Assembly: GCF_900103785.1 (NCBI RefSeq)
Contig: NZ_FNHE01000008.1
Location: forward strand, 67,270 to 131,269
From: Geodermatophilus siccatus
GTDB lineage: Bacteria; Actinomycetota; Actinomycetes; Mycobacteriales; Geodermatophilaceae
Reading direction: 5' to 3'
DNA length: 64,000 nucleotides
Position numbers and translations under genes: made by a program. Under the pieces are notes generated by a model. That model was not told the origin of the DNA. It searched no databases and saw only the letters and a program-made list of their open reading frames with translations. Positions 16,618-24,955 of the stretch are shown here, in pieces. How positions within the stretch are numbered: the first letter of the stretch is position 1; each line of letters begins with the position of its first letter.

Positions 16618-17549
16618 CTGACCAGCCCCAGGTCGCGGCCGATCTCCTCGATCCGGTCGTAGTGCGACGAACGCGCCGGCACGAACGCGCCCGCACCGAA
16701 GAGCTCCAGCACCGGGTCGCCGGGCGGCAGGCCGGTGAAGAGGTCCCGCAGCCGGTCGGCGAGGTCGGGGACGCCGGTCCGCTCGGCGGCCTGCGGGCCG
16801 AGCAGCCAGTGGTAGTCGTGGTACGGCGGGCTCTCGGCGTAGCGCACGACCGCCGGGTCGACCGCGCCCTGCTCGCTGCGGGAGCGCCAGACCTGGGAGT
16901 TGAGCACCCCGGCCTGGTAGCTGCCGGAGGCGACCAGCGCCAGCGTCGCGTCGTGCGAGCCGGAGAAGCCGGGGCCGCCGGGGAAGCCCTGCGGGTCGAC
17001 GCCGGCCTCGCGGAGGAACCACGCGGGCATCAGCCGGCCCGACGTCGAGGTCTCGCTGCCGTAGGTGAAGCGCAGCGGGGCCAGCGCGGTCAGCTCGCCG
17101 GACGGCGCGAGCCCGGTGGCGGCGTTGACCACGAACACCGAGGTGAAGGCCTGGTCGATGTCGCGCTGGGCGATCGGCTCGGCGCCGGGGGTCTGCAGCC
17201 GGGCCTGGACGCCGGTGAGCCCGCCGAACCAGACCAGGTCGAGGTCGCCGGTGCGGAAGAGGGAGACGGCCGCGGCGTAGTCGGTGACCGGCGTGTACTC
17301 GACCTCGAGGTCGAGCGCCGCGGACACCGCGTCGGCGACGGTGCCGTACAGGCGCTGCAGGACCTCGGGGTCCTGGTCGGGGATGGCGCCGACGTGCAGC
17401 GGACCCGACGGGGCCGAGGCGGCGGAGCGGCCGCACCCGGTCACCGCGGCGGCGAGGGCGACGCCGGCGCCGGCCAGCAGGCTGCGGCGGGAGAGCGGGG
17501 GGAGCAGGGCATCGGGGCCACCCGACCGGGCGGCGCGGCGGGTGCTCAC
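16614..17549 (-). CDS. Phosphonate/phosphite-type substrate-binding lipoprotein (PhnD-like)
   Basis: The protein begins with a twin-arginine-like segment (LSRRSLLAGAGVALAAA) ending in a lipobox Cys (VTGC). It is thus a membrane-anchored binding protein, possibly Tat-exported. The mature part has PhnD features: VGAIPDQDPEVLQRLYG, DLVWFGGLTGVQA and GSHDATLALVASGSYQAG. I start at GTG 17549 (MSTRRAARSGG); GTG 17588 adds 13 residues. The ligand may be phosphonate, phosphite or another oxyanion; no phosphonate-degrading genes are adjacent. Confidence 0.86.
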   Translation of the reverse strand: MSTRRAARSGGPDALLPPLSRRSLLAGAGVALAAAVTGCGRSAASAPSGPLHVGAIPDQDPEVLQRLYGTVADAVSAALDLEVEYTPVTDYAAAVSLFRTGDLDLVWFGGLTGVQARLQTPGAEPIAQRDIDQAFTSVFVVNAATGLAPSGELTALAPLRFTYGSETSTSGRLMPAWFLREAGVDPQGFPGGPGFSGSHDATLALVASGSYQAGVLNSQVWRSRSEQGAVDPAVVRYAESPPYHDYHWLLGPQAAERTGVPDLADRLRDLFTGLPPGDPVLELFGAGAFVPARSSHYDRIEEIGRDLGLVS

Positions 17550-17660
17550 TACGTCCGCGCGTGGGGGACGGGGACGGGCACGGGACACCTCCGGCGGGAG
17601 AGGAACGGGTGCCCGCCATCCTGACCGACGCCGCGTCGGCCTGCCCCACAGGGCGTGGCC

Positions 17661-17730
17661 GGGCCCCCTCGCCGGCCCCCTTCGCCGGGGCCCGCGCCGA
17701 GCTCGCGGGCCGTGGGGGGCGAGGGGGTCC
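17661..17730. repeat. Dispersed intergenic hairpin element between divergent genes
   Basis: On the minus strand it reads GGACCCCCTCGCCCCCCAC, a GCGAGCTCGGCGCGGGCCCC middle, then GGCGAAGGGGGCC. It belongs to the same family as the copies at 10461 and 50341. Unlike the others it sits upstream of a gene (HIT protein) and between divergent genes, so termination cannot be its only role. Confidence 0.65.
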
Positions 17731-17746
17731 TTATAGGGTCGAGGAC

Positions 17747-18106
17747 GTGACCGACTGCCTGTTCTGCCGCATGGTCGCCGGCGAGATCCCGGCCGACGTC
17801 GTGCACGAGACCGACCGGACGCTGGCCTTCCGGGACATCAACCCGCAGGCGCCCACCCACGTGCTGGTCGTGCCCAAGGAGCACCACCCGACCGTGGCCG
17901 CGCTGGCGCACGCCGACCCCGACCTGCTGGGCGCCGTCGTCCGCACGGCCGAGGCGGTCGCCCTCCAGGAGGGTCTGGCCACCGCGGACGGCGTCGAGCC
18001 CGGCTACCGCGTCGTCACCAACACCGGCCCCGCGGCCGGGCAGACCGTGCCGCACGTGCACCTGCACGTGCTGGGCGGCCGCGACCTGCGCTGGCCGCCC
18101 GGCTGA
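17747..18106 (+). CDS. HIT-family nucleotide hydrolase/transferase
   Basis: The 119-residue protein has the N-terminal CLFCRMVAGEIPADVV segment and the HVHLHVLGG histidine triad near residue 107. HIT proteins hydrolyse AMP-lysine or AMP-amide type conjugates. A -10-like TATAGG at 17732-17737 lies 9 nt before GTG 17747 and there is no ribosome binding site, so the mRNA is probably leaderless. Confidence 0.94.
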   Translation: MTDCLFCRMVAGEIPADVVHETDRTLAFRDINPQAPTHVLVVPKEHHPTVAALAHADPDLLGAVVRTAEAVALQEGLATADGVEPGYRVVTNTGPAAGQTVPHVHLHVLGGRDLRWPPG

Positions 18107-18171
18107 GTCCCGCCTCGGCGCGGGTCGCGCCGGAGCGGGGCCGGGTCCCCGGGCGTGCGGGCCCGCCCCCG

Positions 18172-19005
18172 TCAGGCCTGCCCGAGCCCGGTGACGCTCA
18201 GTTCGACGAACTCACCGTTGCGGCGGGAGTTGCCGCGCAGCCCCCGCCCGGCGATCCGGGTGATGATGCGGGTGCGGTCGGCGCGGAAGAGGTCCCCGGA
18301 GAACTCGAAGGGCGCCCCCTCGCTGTCGTAGGTCGTCCGGGAGATGCTGAGCAGCGGCGCGCCGGTCTCGACCGACAGGAGTGCCGCCTCGTCATCGGTG
18401 GCGTGGACGACCTCGATGAGCTCCTCGGCGTCGGCAGGAGTCGTGTCGAACTCCTGCTCGAGCAGCTCGTACAGCGAACCGCCCAGGGGCATCTCGAGCA
18501 GCCCGGGGAAGCGGTCGGCGGGGAAGCGCGCGTGGTCCAGGGAGATCGGCGTCCCGTCGGCCAGCCGGATCCGGCGGATGTCGACCACCAGGGAGTCCGG
18601 CTTCAACTGCAGGGCCGAGCACGTCTGGTGGTCGGCGACGGTCATCCCGGTCGACAGGACGCGGGTCCCGGCGACGTAGCCCTGCCGGGCCAGGTAGGCC
18701 GGGACGCCGGCGATCCGGCTCAGGTCGCGCTCCACCTTGGCGTGGTTGACGAACGTGCCGCCGCCGCGTCCCGGCACGCGTCGCACCAGACCGGCCTCCT
18801 GCAGCGCGGCGAGGACCTGTCGCAGCGTCGCCCGGCTGACGCCGTAGTGCTCGGCGAGCTCCCGCTCACTCCCCAGCCGCGACCCGGGCGCCAGGGTGCC
18901 GGACCCCATCTCGGCGAGCATCCTGCGCTGCAGGTTCTCGGCCACCGCCTGCTCCATCGCCACGACAGCCCCTGCGCCTTCCCCCGTGAGTACCGGTGTT
19001 CCCAC
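18172..19005 (-). CDS. GntR-family (HutC subfamily) transcriptional regulator of the microcompartment locus
   Basis: The 277-residue protein has an N-terminal winged helix (GSRLGSERELAEHYGVS, then RATLRQVLAALQEAGLVRR) and a UTRA effector domain with RIRLADGTPISLDHARFPA. It is the last gene of the minus-strand operon and is the obvious candidate for binding the three GGTCnGACC sites at 26308-26379. GTG 19005 is the longest sensible start; ATG 18957 is an alternative. The effector is probably the amine or a pathway intermediate (inference). Confidence 0.93.
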   Translation of the reverse strand: MGTPVLTGEGAGAVVAMEQAVAENLQRRMLAEMGSGTLAPGSRLGSERELAEHYGVSRATLRQVLAALQEAGLVRRVPGRGGGTFVNHAKVERDLSRIAGVPAYLARQGYVAGTRVLSTGMTVADHQTCSALQLKPDSLVVDIRRIRLADGTPISLDHARFPADRFPGLLEMPLGGSLYELLEQEFDTTPADAEELIEVVHATDDEAALLSVETGAPLLSISRTTYDSEGAPFEFSGDLFRADRTRIITRIAGRGLRGNSRRNGEFVELSVTGLGQA

Positions 19006-19050
19006 GTACCCCGCTGACGACGAGCGTATCGACGCAGGGCCCCGTCCAGG

Positions 19051-19830
19051 TCACATCTCCTGCAGCGCCATCAACGACTCCGGCAGGACCTGCCCGCCGT
19101 CGACGACGATCGACTGGCCGGTGATGTACTCGGCCTCGTCGGTGGCGAGGAACAGCGCCGCGTGCGCGATGTCGTCGACGTGCCCGAGGCGACCCTGGGG
19201 GACCGTCGCGGCCATCTGCTGCAGGTAGTCCTCGCCGAGGTCGTCCAGCCCCTCGGTGCGGATGTTCCCCGGCAGGACCGCGTTGATCGTGATCCGCCGT
19301 CCCGCCAGCTCCATGGCCGCGGAGCGGATGAACCCGAGCTGGGCGGCCTTGCTCGCGCCGTAGTGCGACCAACCCGGGTACCCCGTCATCGGGCCGGTGA
19401 TCGAGGAGACGACCACGATGCGGCCGTGACCGCTCTCCTGCAGCGGGGGGAGGCACGCCTGCACCGCGTACACCATCCCCTTGAAGTTCGTGGCGAGGAC
19501 GTCCTCGAGGTCCTCCGGCGTCATCGCCTCGAGTCGCGCGGAGGGGAAGATCCCCGCGTTCGCGCAGAGCACGTCCACGCCGCCGTACCGCTCGACGGCG
19601 GTCCGCACCATCTCCTGGCAGCCCTGGACGTCGGCGACGTCGGCCTGCAGCCCGGAGACCTCCCCGGGCAACGCGGCCATCTCCTTGACCGCCGCGTCCA
19701 GGGCCTCCGCGCCCCGCCCGACGATCAGCACGTTGGCGCCCGCGGACGCGAAGACCCTCGCGATGCCGCGGCCGATGCCCTTGCTCCCCCCGGTCACGAC
19801 GACGGACCGACCCGAGACTGGTGTGAACAC
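19051..19830 (-). CDS. Short-chain dehydrogenase (probable 1-amino-2-propanol dehydrogenase of an RMM microcompartment)
   Basis: This 259-residue SDR has the NAD(P) motif TGGSKGIG, the NAG motif CANAGIF, catalytic Ser in VVVSSITG and YxxxK in YGASKAAQ. In the mycobacterial RMM locus the equivalent enzyme interconverts aminoacetone and 1-amino-2-propanol. The assignment to that reaction rests on the neighbours (kinase, phospholyase, aldehyde dehydrogenase, shell genes). Gap to the kinase gene is 29 nt. Confidence 0.9.
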   Translation of the reverse strand: MFTPVSGRSVVVTGGSKGIGRGIARVFASAGANVLIVGRGAEALDAAVKEMAALPGEVSGLQADVADVQGCQEMVRTAVERYGGVDVLCANAGIFPSARLEAMTPEDLEDVLATNFKGMVYAVQACLPPLQESGHGRIVVVSSITGPMTGYPGWSHYGASKAAQLGFIRSAAMELAGRRITINAVLPGNIRTEGLDDLGEDYLQQMAATVPQGRLGHVDDIAHAALFLATDEAEYITGQSIVVDGGQVLPESLMALQEM

Positions 19831-19859
19831 GACGACTCCGTTCTCTCAGAGGACGCTGT

Positions 19860-20879
19860 CTAGAGCAGCGAGTGACCACCCGAAGCGAGGTAGCGCCGGG
19901 CGAGTTCGCAGGACGCCGCCGTGTAGCTCGGGCCCTTGACCTGGCACTCACGGGAGTGGGAGTGGGAACCCATCCACGCCACCAGGAGCAGCCGCCGGAG
20001 CATGACGAAGGTGGCGAGCATGTCCTCGTCCTCGGCGGGAACCGGTGCGATGTCGCGATAGCCGCGCAGCCACGCGTCCTGCCACTGCGGCAGGCGGGGG
20101 TCGTCCTCGAGGAAGGAGACCGCCGTGCCGAAGTCGTACAGGTACCAGGTGAAGCCGCAGTCGTCGAAGTCGATGACCGTCACCTGGTCGTCGTGCACGA
20201 GGAGGTTGGCCAGTCGCAGGTCGGCGTGCGCCAGCCCGTACCGGTCCGGTTCCTGCCCGTAGGCCTCCAGTCGCTGCCGCACCAGGTCCGCGGCCGCGCC
20301 GAGGATGCGCTCCTCCTCGCCGCCCACCCCGATCCCGTCCTGCCAGCGGCCCCATCGCGGGTCCTCGCCGAGCGAGGACGACCAGTCCCAGGAGAACCTG
20401 GTGAACCCGGCGGGACGCTGCCAGGACCGAGCGTGCTGGTGCATGCGAGCGGTGATCCGGCCCAGTGTCTCGAAGCTCTCCAGCGGGACCTTGAGCTCGT
20501 CGGGCTCGATCCCGGGGGCGACCTCGAAGAGCACGGCGTGGCGCTCCACACCGTCGACCTCGGCGGTGACCACGCGCTCGCCGTCCTCGGAGGGGAGCAC
20601 GACCGGCGTGGCGACGCCGGCCTCCTCCCGGAGGGCGGTGACCCAGTCCAGCTCGGACTCGATCGCCGGTCGCGTGTGGTAGTCCTCCCGGTGGACCCGC
20701 AGGACGCCGCTGCGCCCGGTGCCGGGGTCGTGGACGAGGTAGGTGGCGTTCTCGGAGAGGTTGATCATCCGGCAGCTCACCTGGTCGGACAGCCCGTACC
20801 TGGTCAGCGCGACAGCGGCCACCCGGTCGTCCCCGCGGTCGACCTCGCCCTCCCGGGTCGCCGTCTCCTGCTCCGCCAT
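19860..20879 (-). CDS. APH-fold kinase, probable 1-amino-2-propanol kinase
   Basis: The 339-residue aminoglycoside phosphotransferase/choline-kinase fold protein has the Brenner-type motif GLAHADLRLANLLVHDD with the catalytic Asp and the metal-binding VIDFDDCGF. In RMM loci this kinase makes the amino-alcohol phosphate that the PLP enzyme then cleaves. It overlaps the BMC-T gene by 3 nt. The stop is TAG (19860-19862), one of the genes here still ending at the Sec codon. Confidence 0.9.
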   Translation of the reverse strand: MAEQETATREGEVDRGDDRVAAVALTRYGLSDQVSCRMINLSENATYLVHDPGTGRSGVLRVHREDYHTRPAIESELDWVTALREEAGVATPVVLPSEDGERVVTAEVDGVERHAVLFEVAPGIEPDELKVPLESFETLGRITARMHQHARSWQRPAGFTRFSWDWSSSLGEDPRWGRWQDGIGVGGEEERILGAAADLVRQRLEAYGQEPDRYGLAHADLRLANLLVHDDQVTVIDFDDCGFTWYLYDFGTAVSFLEDDPRLPQWQDAWLRGYRDIAPVPAEDEDMLATFVMLRRLLLVAWMGSHSHSRECQVKGPSYTAASCELARRYLASGGHSLL

Positions 20880-21526
20880 CAGTGCTCCCGCCCCTCGATC
20901 GACTCGAGAACGCTGGTGATCCGGTCGCGGGCCGTCACGACGTCCTTGGCGCTCCCGCTCATGTAGATGCGCCCCGCGGCGCCGATCATCTGCACGTCGA
21001 CCAGCGTGGTGTCCGGTGCCGCCCGCTCCGCCTCGTTGGCCGCGACCGCGGCGAACAACGCCGGCGTCATCTCGTAGACGAGCAACGCCTCTCCCGGCAT
21101 CACCATGGAGCCCTGCCGGTTGCGGTTCAGGATCACGGCGTGCTGGTCGGTGATGTCCTCGATGACGTCCTGGTAGAGCACCCGCGGACGCAGCTGGTCG
21201 TTGGCCGAGGCACCGGTCCCGTCGAGGACCGCCTGCCCGGCCCGGACGACGTCCTCCAGGACGCGCGAGTGCAGCTCGAGGATGCCGAACTGCCTCTCGA
21301 CGTACAGGATCCCCGGTTCCACGGTGGGCACCGACTTGAGCGCCAGGTCGATCACGCGCTCGATCGCCAGCGCCGGCGACACCTCGATGATCAGGGCGTG
21401 GTCCCGCTCGAACGGCGGGTACCCGCGGGCGCGGGTGGGCGTGCCCATGTACGCGGCGAACTGCTTCTGCAGGTCCTCCACGAGCAGGTACACCCGTAGC
21501 TCGGTGCGCGGCGTGCTCTCGCTCAC
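20879..21526 (-). CDS. Microcompartment shell protein, tandem-domain (BMC-T), first copy
   Basis: The 215-residue protein consists of two BMC-like halves. The second half shows AAVAANEAERAAPDTTLVDVQMIGAAGRIYMSG. Tandem BMC proteins form pseudo-hexameric trimers and may carry a gated pore for larger substrates. It is clearly related to the second BMC-T at 22757 (both have the ILxVERQFGxLExH and NRNxxGSM segments). Start GTG 21526 has ribosome binding site GGAGGTGAG. Confidence 0.92.
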   Translation of the reverse strand: MSESTPRTELRVYLLVEDLQKQFAAYMGTPTRARGYPPFERDHALIIEVSPALAIERVIDLALKSVPTVEPGILYVERQFGILELHSRVLEDVVRAGQAVLDGTGASANDQLRPRVLYQDVIEDITDQHAVILNRNRQGSMVMPGEALLVYEMTPALFAAVAANEAERAAPDTTLVDVQMIGAAGRIYMSGSAKDVVTARDRITSVLESIEGREH

Positions 21527-21567
21527 CTCGGTCTCACCTCCGGTCCGTGCGCGACGCGAGGGGTGCG

Positions 21568-21849
21568 TCAGGGGGCGGCGACGTCGAAGTGACTGCCGAG
21601 GTCCGGGTGCGGGCGCGGGATCACGTGGACGCTGACGAGCTCACCGACCTGGGAGGCGCTCTCGGCACCTGCCTCCGTGGCCGCCTTGACGGCGCCCACC
21701 TCCCCGGTGATGACCACGGAGACCAGCCCGTCCCCGACCTCCTGCCGGCTGCTGATCGTCACGTTGGCGGCCTTGACCATCGCGTCCGCGGCGGCGAGGG
21801 CGGCGACGTAACCCTTGGTCTCGATCATGCCGATCGCGCTGCTTGCCAT
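21568..21849 (-). CDS. Microcompartment shell protein, single-domain hexamer (BMC-H)
   Basis: The 93-residue protein is a canonical BMC-H: AIGMIETKGYVAALAAADAM at the start, then TGEVGAVKAATEAG and the HVIPRPH tail. Hexamers tile the facets of the shell. The N-terminal IGMIETKG and pore-loop region are well conserved. It is the only BMC-H in the locus. It lies 60 nt downstream of BMC-P, with a hairpin spanning the BMC-P stop. Confidence 0.96.
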   Translation of the reverse strand: MASSAIGMIETKGYVAALAAADAMVKAANVTISSRQEVGDGLVSVVITGEVGAVKAATEAGAESASQVGELVSVHVIPRPHPDLGSHFDVAAP

Positions 21850-21906
21850 GTCTGGTTGCTCCTTCTGGTGTCCGCTCGCACGGTGCGAGACGTCGGTGAC
21901 CGGGGC

Positions 21907-21948
21907 GCTCTACCGCCGGCCGGGGATCCTCGAACCGGCCGGTAGAGC
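21907..21948 (-). promoter_or_regulatory. Hairpin across the BMC-P stop codon
   Basis: GCTCTACCG (21907-21915) and CGGTAGAGC (21940-21948) are exact inverse complements. In the mRNA the UAG stop of BMC-P lies in the 3' arm. A smaller stem (CTCGCA, loop CCG, TGCGAG on the minus strand) follows about 20 nt later. Possible roles are mRNA stabilisation or setting BMC-P to BMC-H ratio. Confidence 0.4.
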
Positions 21949-22206
21949 GGCCTCGCCGTCGTCGCCCGGCGCGTCGATCGAGCCGATGATCAGCGCGTCC
22001 ACCGGAGGTGGCGTGCCGGGGAACCACGCAGCCGCGACCGAGCCCTGGACGACCAGGACGGACTCACCGACGCCGCTGCCCAGGACGTCGAAGGCCACCA
22101 GCCTCGAGCCGCCCCCCGCGACCTCGACCTCGAGGAACGCCCCGCTGGGCAGCCCGTCGATGCGCCTGGTGGACCACACGTTGCCGGTGACGACCGCTCG
22201 CAGCAT
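21910..22206 (-). CDS. Microcompartment vertex protein, pentamer (BMC-P, EutN/CcmL family)
   Basis: The 98-residue protein shows the EutN/CcmL pattern: LRAVVTGNVWSTRRIDGLP at the start, LVAFDVLGSGVGESVLVVQGS and VDALIIGSID. Pentamers cap the shell vertices. The ATG overlaps the previous stop (TAATG), so it is translationally coupled to the upstream 184-residue protein. The stop is TAG; the frame stays open through the 60-nt gap into BMC-H. Confidence 0.95.
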   Translation of the reverse strand: MLRAVVTGNVWSTRRIDGLPSGAFLEVEVAGGGSRLVAFDVLGSGVGESVLVVQGSVAAAWFPGTPPPVDALIIGSIDAPGDDGEAALPAGSRIPGRR

Positions 22207-22760
22207 TACCGCTCCTTCTCCACGTGGACGCCGAGCTTGCGGGCCTTGTCCCGGGCGAGCGGGGTGAGCACCGCGCGCCGGCCGAGGACCAGGCGTTCAC
22301 CGGCCGCAGCCGCGGCGGCCACCGTCTTCTCCGTGACCGCGCCCTGCTCGACCCGCCGCGCCGGCCCCGGGCCCGCCGGGGACGACCGCGGCTCCGGGGC
22401 CAGGGAGAACCGGTAGCGACCGGCGCGCAGCTCCTGCCGGCTGCGAGGGTCCTCGAACACCGTCAGCAGGTGGCGCACGAACACGTTCAGGTCCGCGTCG
22501 GTGCGGATCCGCACCGACTCCACCCGCCCGGGGCCGCCGCCCGGGGCAGGGGCGTGACCGTTGCCGGTGCCCCCTCCGTGCGCACCGGGGGGGAACGGCA
22601 GGGCGGCGGCGACCCGGTCGACGCGCGAGGACGGGGAGCCGTCGACGCGCAGACCGTCCGGGACGGCGTCCCGGGCGGAGGCGGCGACGAGGTCGCGCAC
22701 GACCTCGCGGACCGTCTCGGCGACGAGCGCCCGCAGGCCCTCCGGGAGCGGCGGGCTCAC
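22206..22760 (-). CDS. Microcompartment-associated protein of unknown function, 184 residues
   Basis: The N-terminus (LPEGLRALVAETVREVVRDL) is an amphipathic helix resembling encapsulation peptides. The middle is Gly/Pro-rich and disordered. The segment VRIRTDADLNVFVRHLL follows. The C-terminus (GRRAVLTPLARDKARKLGV) carries the TPxAR motif seen in several microcompartment accessory proteins such as EutT. This suggests a cargo or scaffold protein linking shell and enzymes, but the function is not known to me. GTG 22760 overlaps the BMC-T stop (GTGA). Confidence 0.8.
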   Translation of the reverse strand: MSPPLPEGLRALVAETVREVVRDLVAASARDAVPDGLRVDGSPSSRVDRVAAALPFPPGAHGGGTGNGHAPAPGGGPGRVESVRIRTDADLNVFVRHLLTVFEDPRSRQELRAGRYRFSLAPEPRSSPAGPGPARRVEQGAVTEKTVAAAAAAGERLVLGRRAVLTPLARDKARKLGVHVEKER

Positions 22761-23359
22761 GTCCGGCTGCCCAGGACCTCGTGGGCAGCCTCGGCGGCCT
22801 GCCGGACGTCGGCCTCCCGGCCGGACAGGTAGACCCGTCCGGTCGCCCCGATCATGCGGTAGTCGACGACCTTGATCTCCGCGGCCTTCTCCGCCTCGTT
22901 CGTGGCGAGGATGGCGTAGGAGGCGGGCTGCACCTCGAGCACGAACAGCGACTCGCCGGGCAGCGCCATGGAACCGATCTTGTTGCGGTTGATCAGGAAC
23001 GCCTGCTGGTGGTCGATGGACGAGATGATCGTGCTGGCCAGGATCTGCGGCCGGGTCGCGTCCTCCTCGAGAGCCCCGAGGTCGTCGAGGACGGCGGCAG
23101 CGGCAGCCTTCACCGAGCCGGTGTCGCCGTGGAACTCCAGGTAGCCGAACTGTCGCTCCACGACCAGGATCCCCGCCTGGACCTCGGCGTGCTTGAGCGC
23201 CACGTCGGTCAGCGGCTCGATGTCCAGGCCCGGGGCGACCTCGATGACCTGGGCCGCCATGTCCGCCCGGGGGAGGGAACCGCGGATCCACGTGCCCAGG
23301 TAGCACATGGTCTGCGGCTGCAGCCGGTCGATGAAGATGAAGGAGCGCAGCTCAGCCAC
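22757..23359 (-). CDS. Microcompartment shell protein, tandem-domain (BMC-T), second copy
   Basis: The 200-residue BMC-T paralogue begins MAELRSFIFIDRLQPQTMCY and has IEVAPGLDIEPLTDVALKH in the first half and VDYRMIGATGRVYLSG in the second. Together with the copy at 20879 it gives two trimeric shell types, a hallmark of RMM loci. It is 3 nt downstream of the aldehyde dehydrogenase gene. Confidence 0.92.
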   Translation of the reverse strand: MAELRSFIFIDRLQPQTMCYLGTWIRGSLPRADMAAQVIEVAPGLDIEPLTDVALKHAEVQAGILVVERQFGYLEFHGDTGSVKAAAAAVLDDLGALEEDATRPQILASTIISSIDHQQAFLINRNKIGSMALPGESLFVLEVQPASYAILATNEAEKAAEIKVVDYRMIGATGRVYLSGREADVRQAAEAAHEVLGSRT

Positions 23360-23362
23360 GGA

Positions 23363-24955
23363 TCAGCCCTTGCGGAGTTGGGAGAGTTCTTCGAGGACGA
23401 GCCGGCGGATCTCCGCCCGGAACCTCTCGTCGTCGCCGTTGTGCCGGGTGCCACGGAACTGCAGGGCGTCGGCGACGATCCGCTCGGTGCGCAGCGTCCG
23501 CCCGGGTGCGGGTGCAGCCGTGGCGGACCGGTCGTTCGAGGCCACGGGATAGCCGGGCACCGGTCCGGTCTGGTCCCGCCAGGGGCTCAGGCCGGCGAAG
23601 TCACCCATCGGCACCGAGGCGTCGGCGTTGTAGGCGATCTTCGTCCAGTTGACCAGGTGGCGCGGGTGCAGGTTCTCCCCGAGCGAGCTGCGGCCGACGA
23701 AACCCGTGCCGACGGTCATCGTGGGAGCGAGGTTCGTGTCGAGCCCCGAGCTGCCGGTGCTGCTGCCGACGTTGACCGCCACTCGCAGGACGGGCACCGT
23801 CGCGGCGTACTCCATGATCGTCCCGGGGTCGGTCGAGTGGATCGCCGCGGAGTGGCCGGCGCCTGCGATCCGCACGACGGCCCGTGCTGCCTCGATCCCC
23901 CGCTGCGCGTCCGGGACGCGCAGCACGCCGAGGACCGGCGAGAGCTTCTCGTGGGTCATCGGCTCCTCGGGGACCGCCACGTCGAAGGACCCGAGGAGGA
24001 CCGTGGTGCGAGGCCCTGCCCGCACGCCGGCCTGCTGGGCGATCCAGGATGCGCTCCTGCCGACGACGTCCACGTTGAGCCGGCCGTCGGGGAACACGTA
24101 GGCGCTGAGCCGGGCCGTGTCCGCACGATCGAGCACGGCGGCTCCGCAACGCTCCATCTCGCGCAACAGCCGGTCGGCCACCGCGTCCTCGACGATGAGC
24201 ACCGACTCGTTCGTGCAGAGCACGGAGTTGTCGAACGCCTTGCTCTCGACGATGCGCCGGGCGGCTGCCTTGAGATCGGCACTGGCGTCGACGAGGACGG
24301 GCACGTTCCCGGGGCCCACTCCGATCGCCGGGTTGCCCGAGCTGTACGCCGCGCGGACCATCGCCGTGCCGCCCGTGGCGAGGATGACGTCGGTGCGGGG
24401 GTCCTCCATGAGCGCGGTGACCATCGGGACGGTCGGCTCGGCCACGCACTGGACCACCCCGTCGGGCGCGCCCGCGGCCACTGCGGCCTCGGCCAGCGCC
24501 GCCGCTGCGGCGTTGCAGCACTCCCGGGCCATCGGGTGCGGGCTGATGACGACCGCGTTCCGCGTCATCAGGCTCAGGAGCACCTTGAAGTAGACGGTGG
24601 CGACCGGGTTGGTCGACGGGGTCAGCGCGAGGACGACGCCGGCCGGACGCGGCACCTCGACGATCTTGCGCGCCGCGTCGATCCGGGGGGTGGCGAAGTC
24701 CTCCCCGGCGTACTCGGCCACGATGCCGCGCGAGCACGCCTCGTTCTTCAGGGTCTTGTGCTCCACCACACCGAAGCCGGTCTCCCGCACCGCCCACTCC
24801 GCGTAGTGCCGGGCGTCGCGGTGCCCGGCCTCGGCCACGGCCGCGACGATCCGCTGCACGTCCGCCGCCGAGTAGCGCGCGAACGCGCGAGCGGCCCAGC
24901 GGGCCCGCTCCAGGACGTGACCGGCCGTCTGCACCTGCGGGGTCCCCTCGCTCAT
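23363..24955 (-). CDS. CoA-acylating aldehyde dehydrogenase (PduP/EutE-like) with C-terminal encapsulation helix
   Basis: The 530-residue aldehyde dehydrogenase has the catalytic Cys in NSVLCTNESVLIVE and the nucleotide segment GVGPGNVPVLVD. It lacks the usual Glu of hydrolytic enzymes, as in CoA-acylating forms. A disordered Ala/Pro linker (residues about 480-500) leads to the helix RAEIRRLVLEELSQL at the C-terminus, a typical encapsulation peptide. The predicted reaction is propionaldehyde to propionyl-CoA inside the shell. ATG 24955 overlaps the aminotransferase-family stop. Confidence 0.93.
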   Translation of the reverse strand: MSEGTPQVQTAGHVLERARWAARAFARYSAADVQRIVAAVAEAGHRDARHYAEWAVRETGFGVVEHKTLKNEACSRGIVAEYAGEDFATPRIDAARKIVEVPRPAGVVLALTPSTNPVATVYFKVLLSLMTRNAVVISPHPMARECCNAAAAALAEAAVAAGAPDGVVQCVAEPTVPMVTALMEDPRTDVILATGGTAMVRAAYSSGNPAIGVGPGNVPVLVDASADLKAAARRIVESKAFDNSVLCTNESVLIVEDAVADRLLREMERCGAAVLDRADTARLSAYVFPDGRLNVDVVGRSASWIAQQAGVRAGPRTTVLLGSFDVAVPEEPMTHEKLSPVLGVLRVPDAQRGIEAARAVVRIAGAGHSAAIHSTDPGTIMEYAATVPVLRVAVNVGSSTGSSGLDTNLAPTMTVGTGFVGRSSLGENLHPRHLVNWTKIAYNADASVPMGDFAGLSPWRDQTGPVPGYPVASNDRSATAAPAPGRTLRTERIVADALQFRGTRHNGDDERFRAEIRRLVLEELSQLRKG

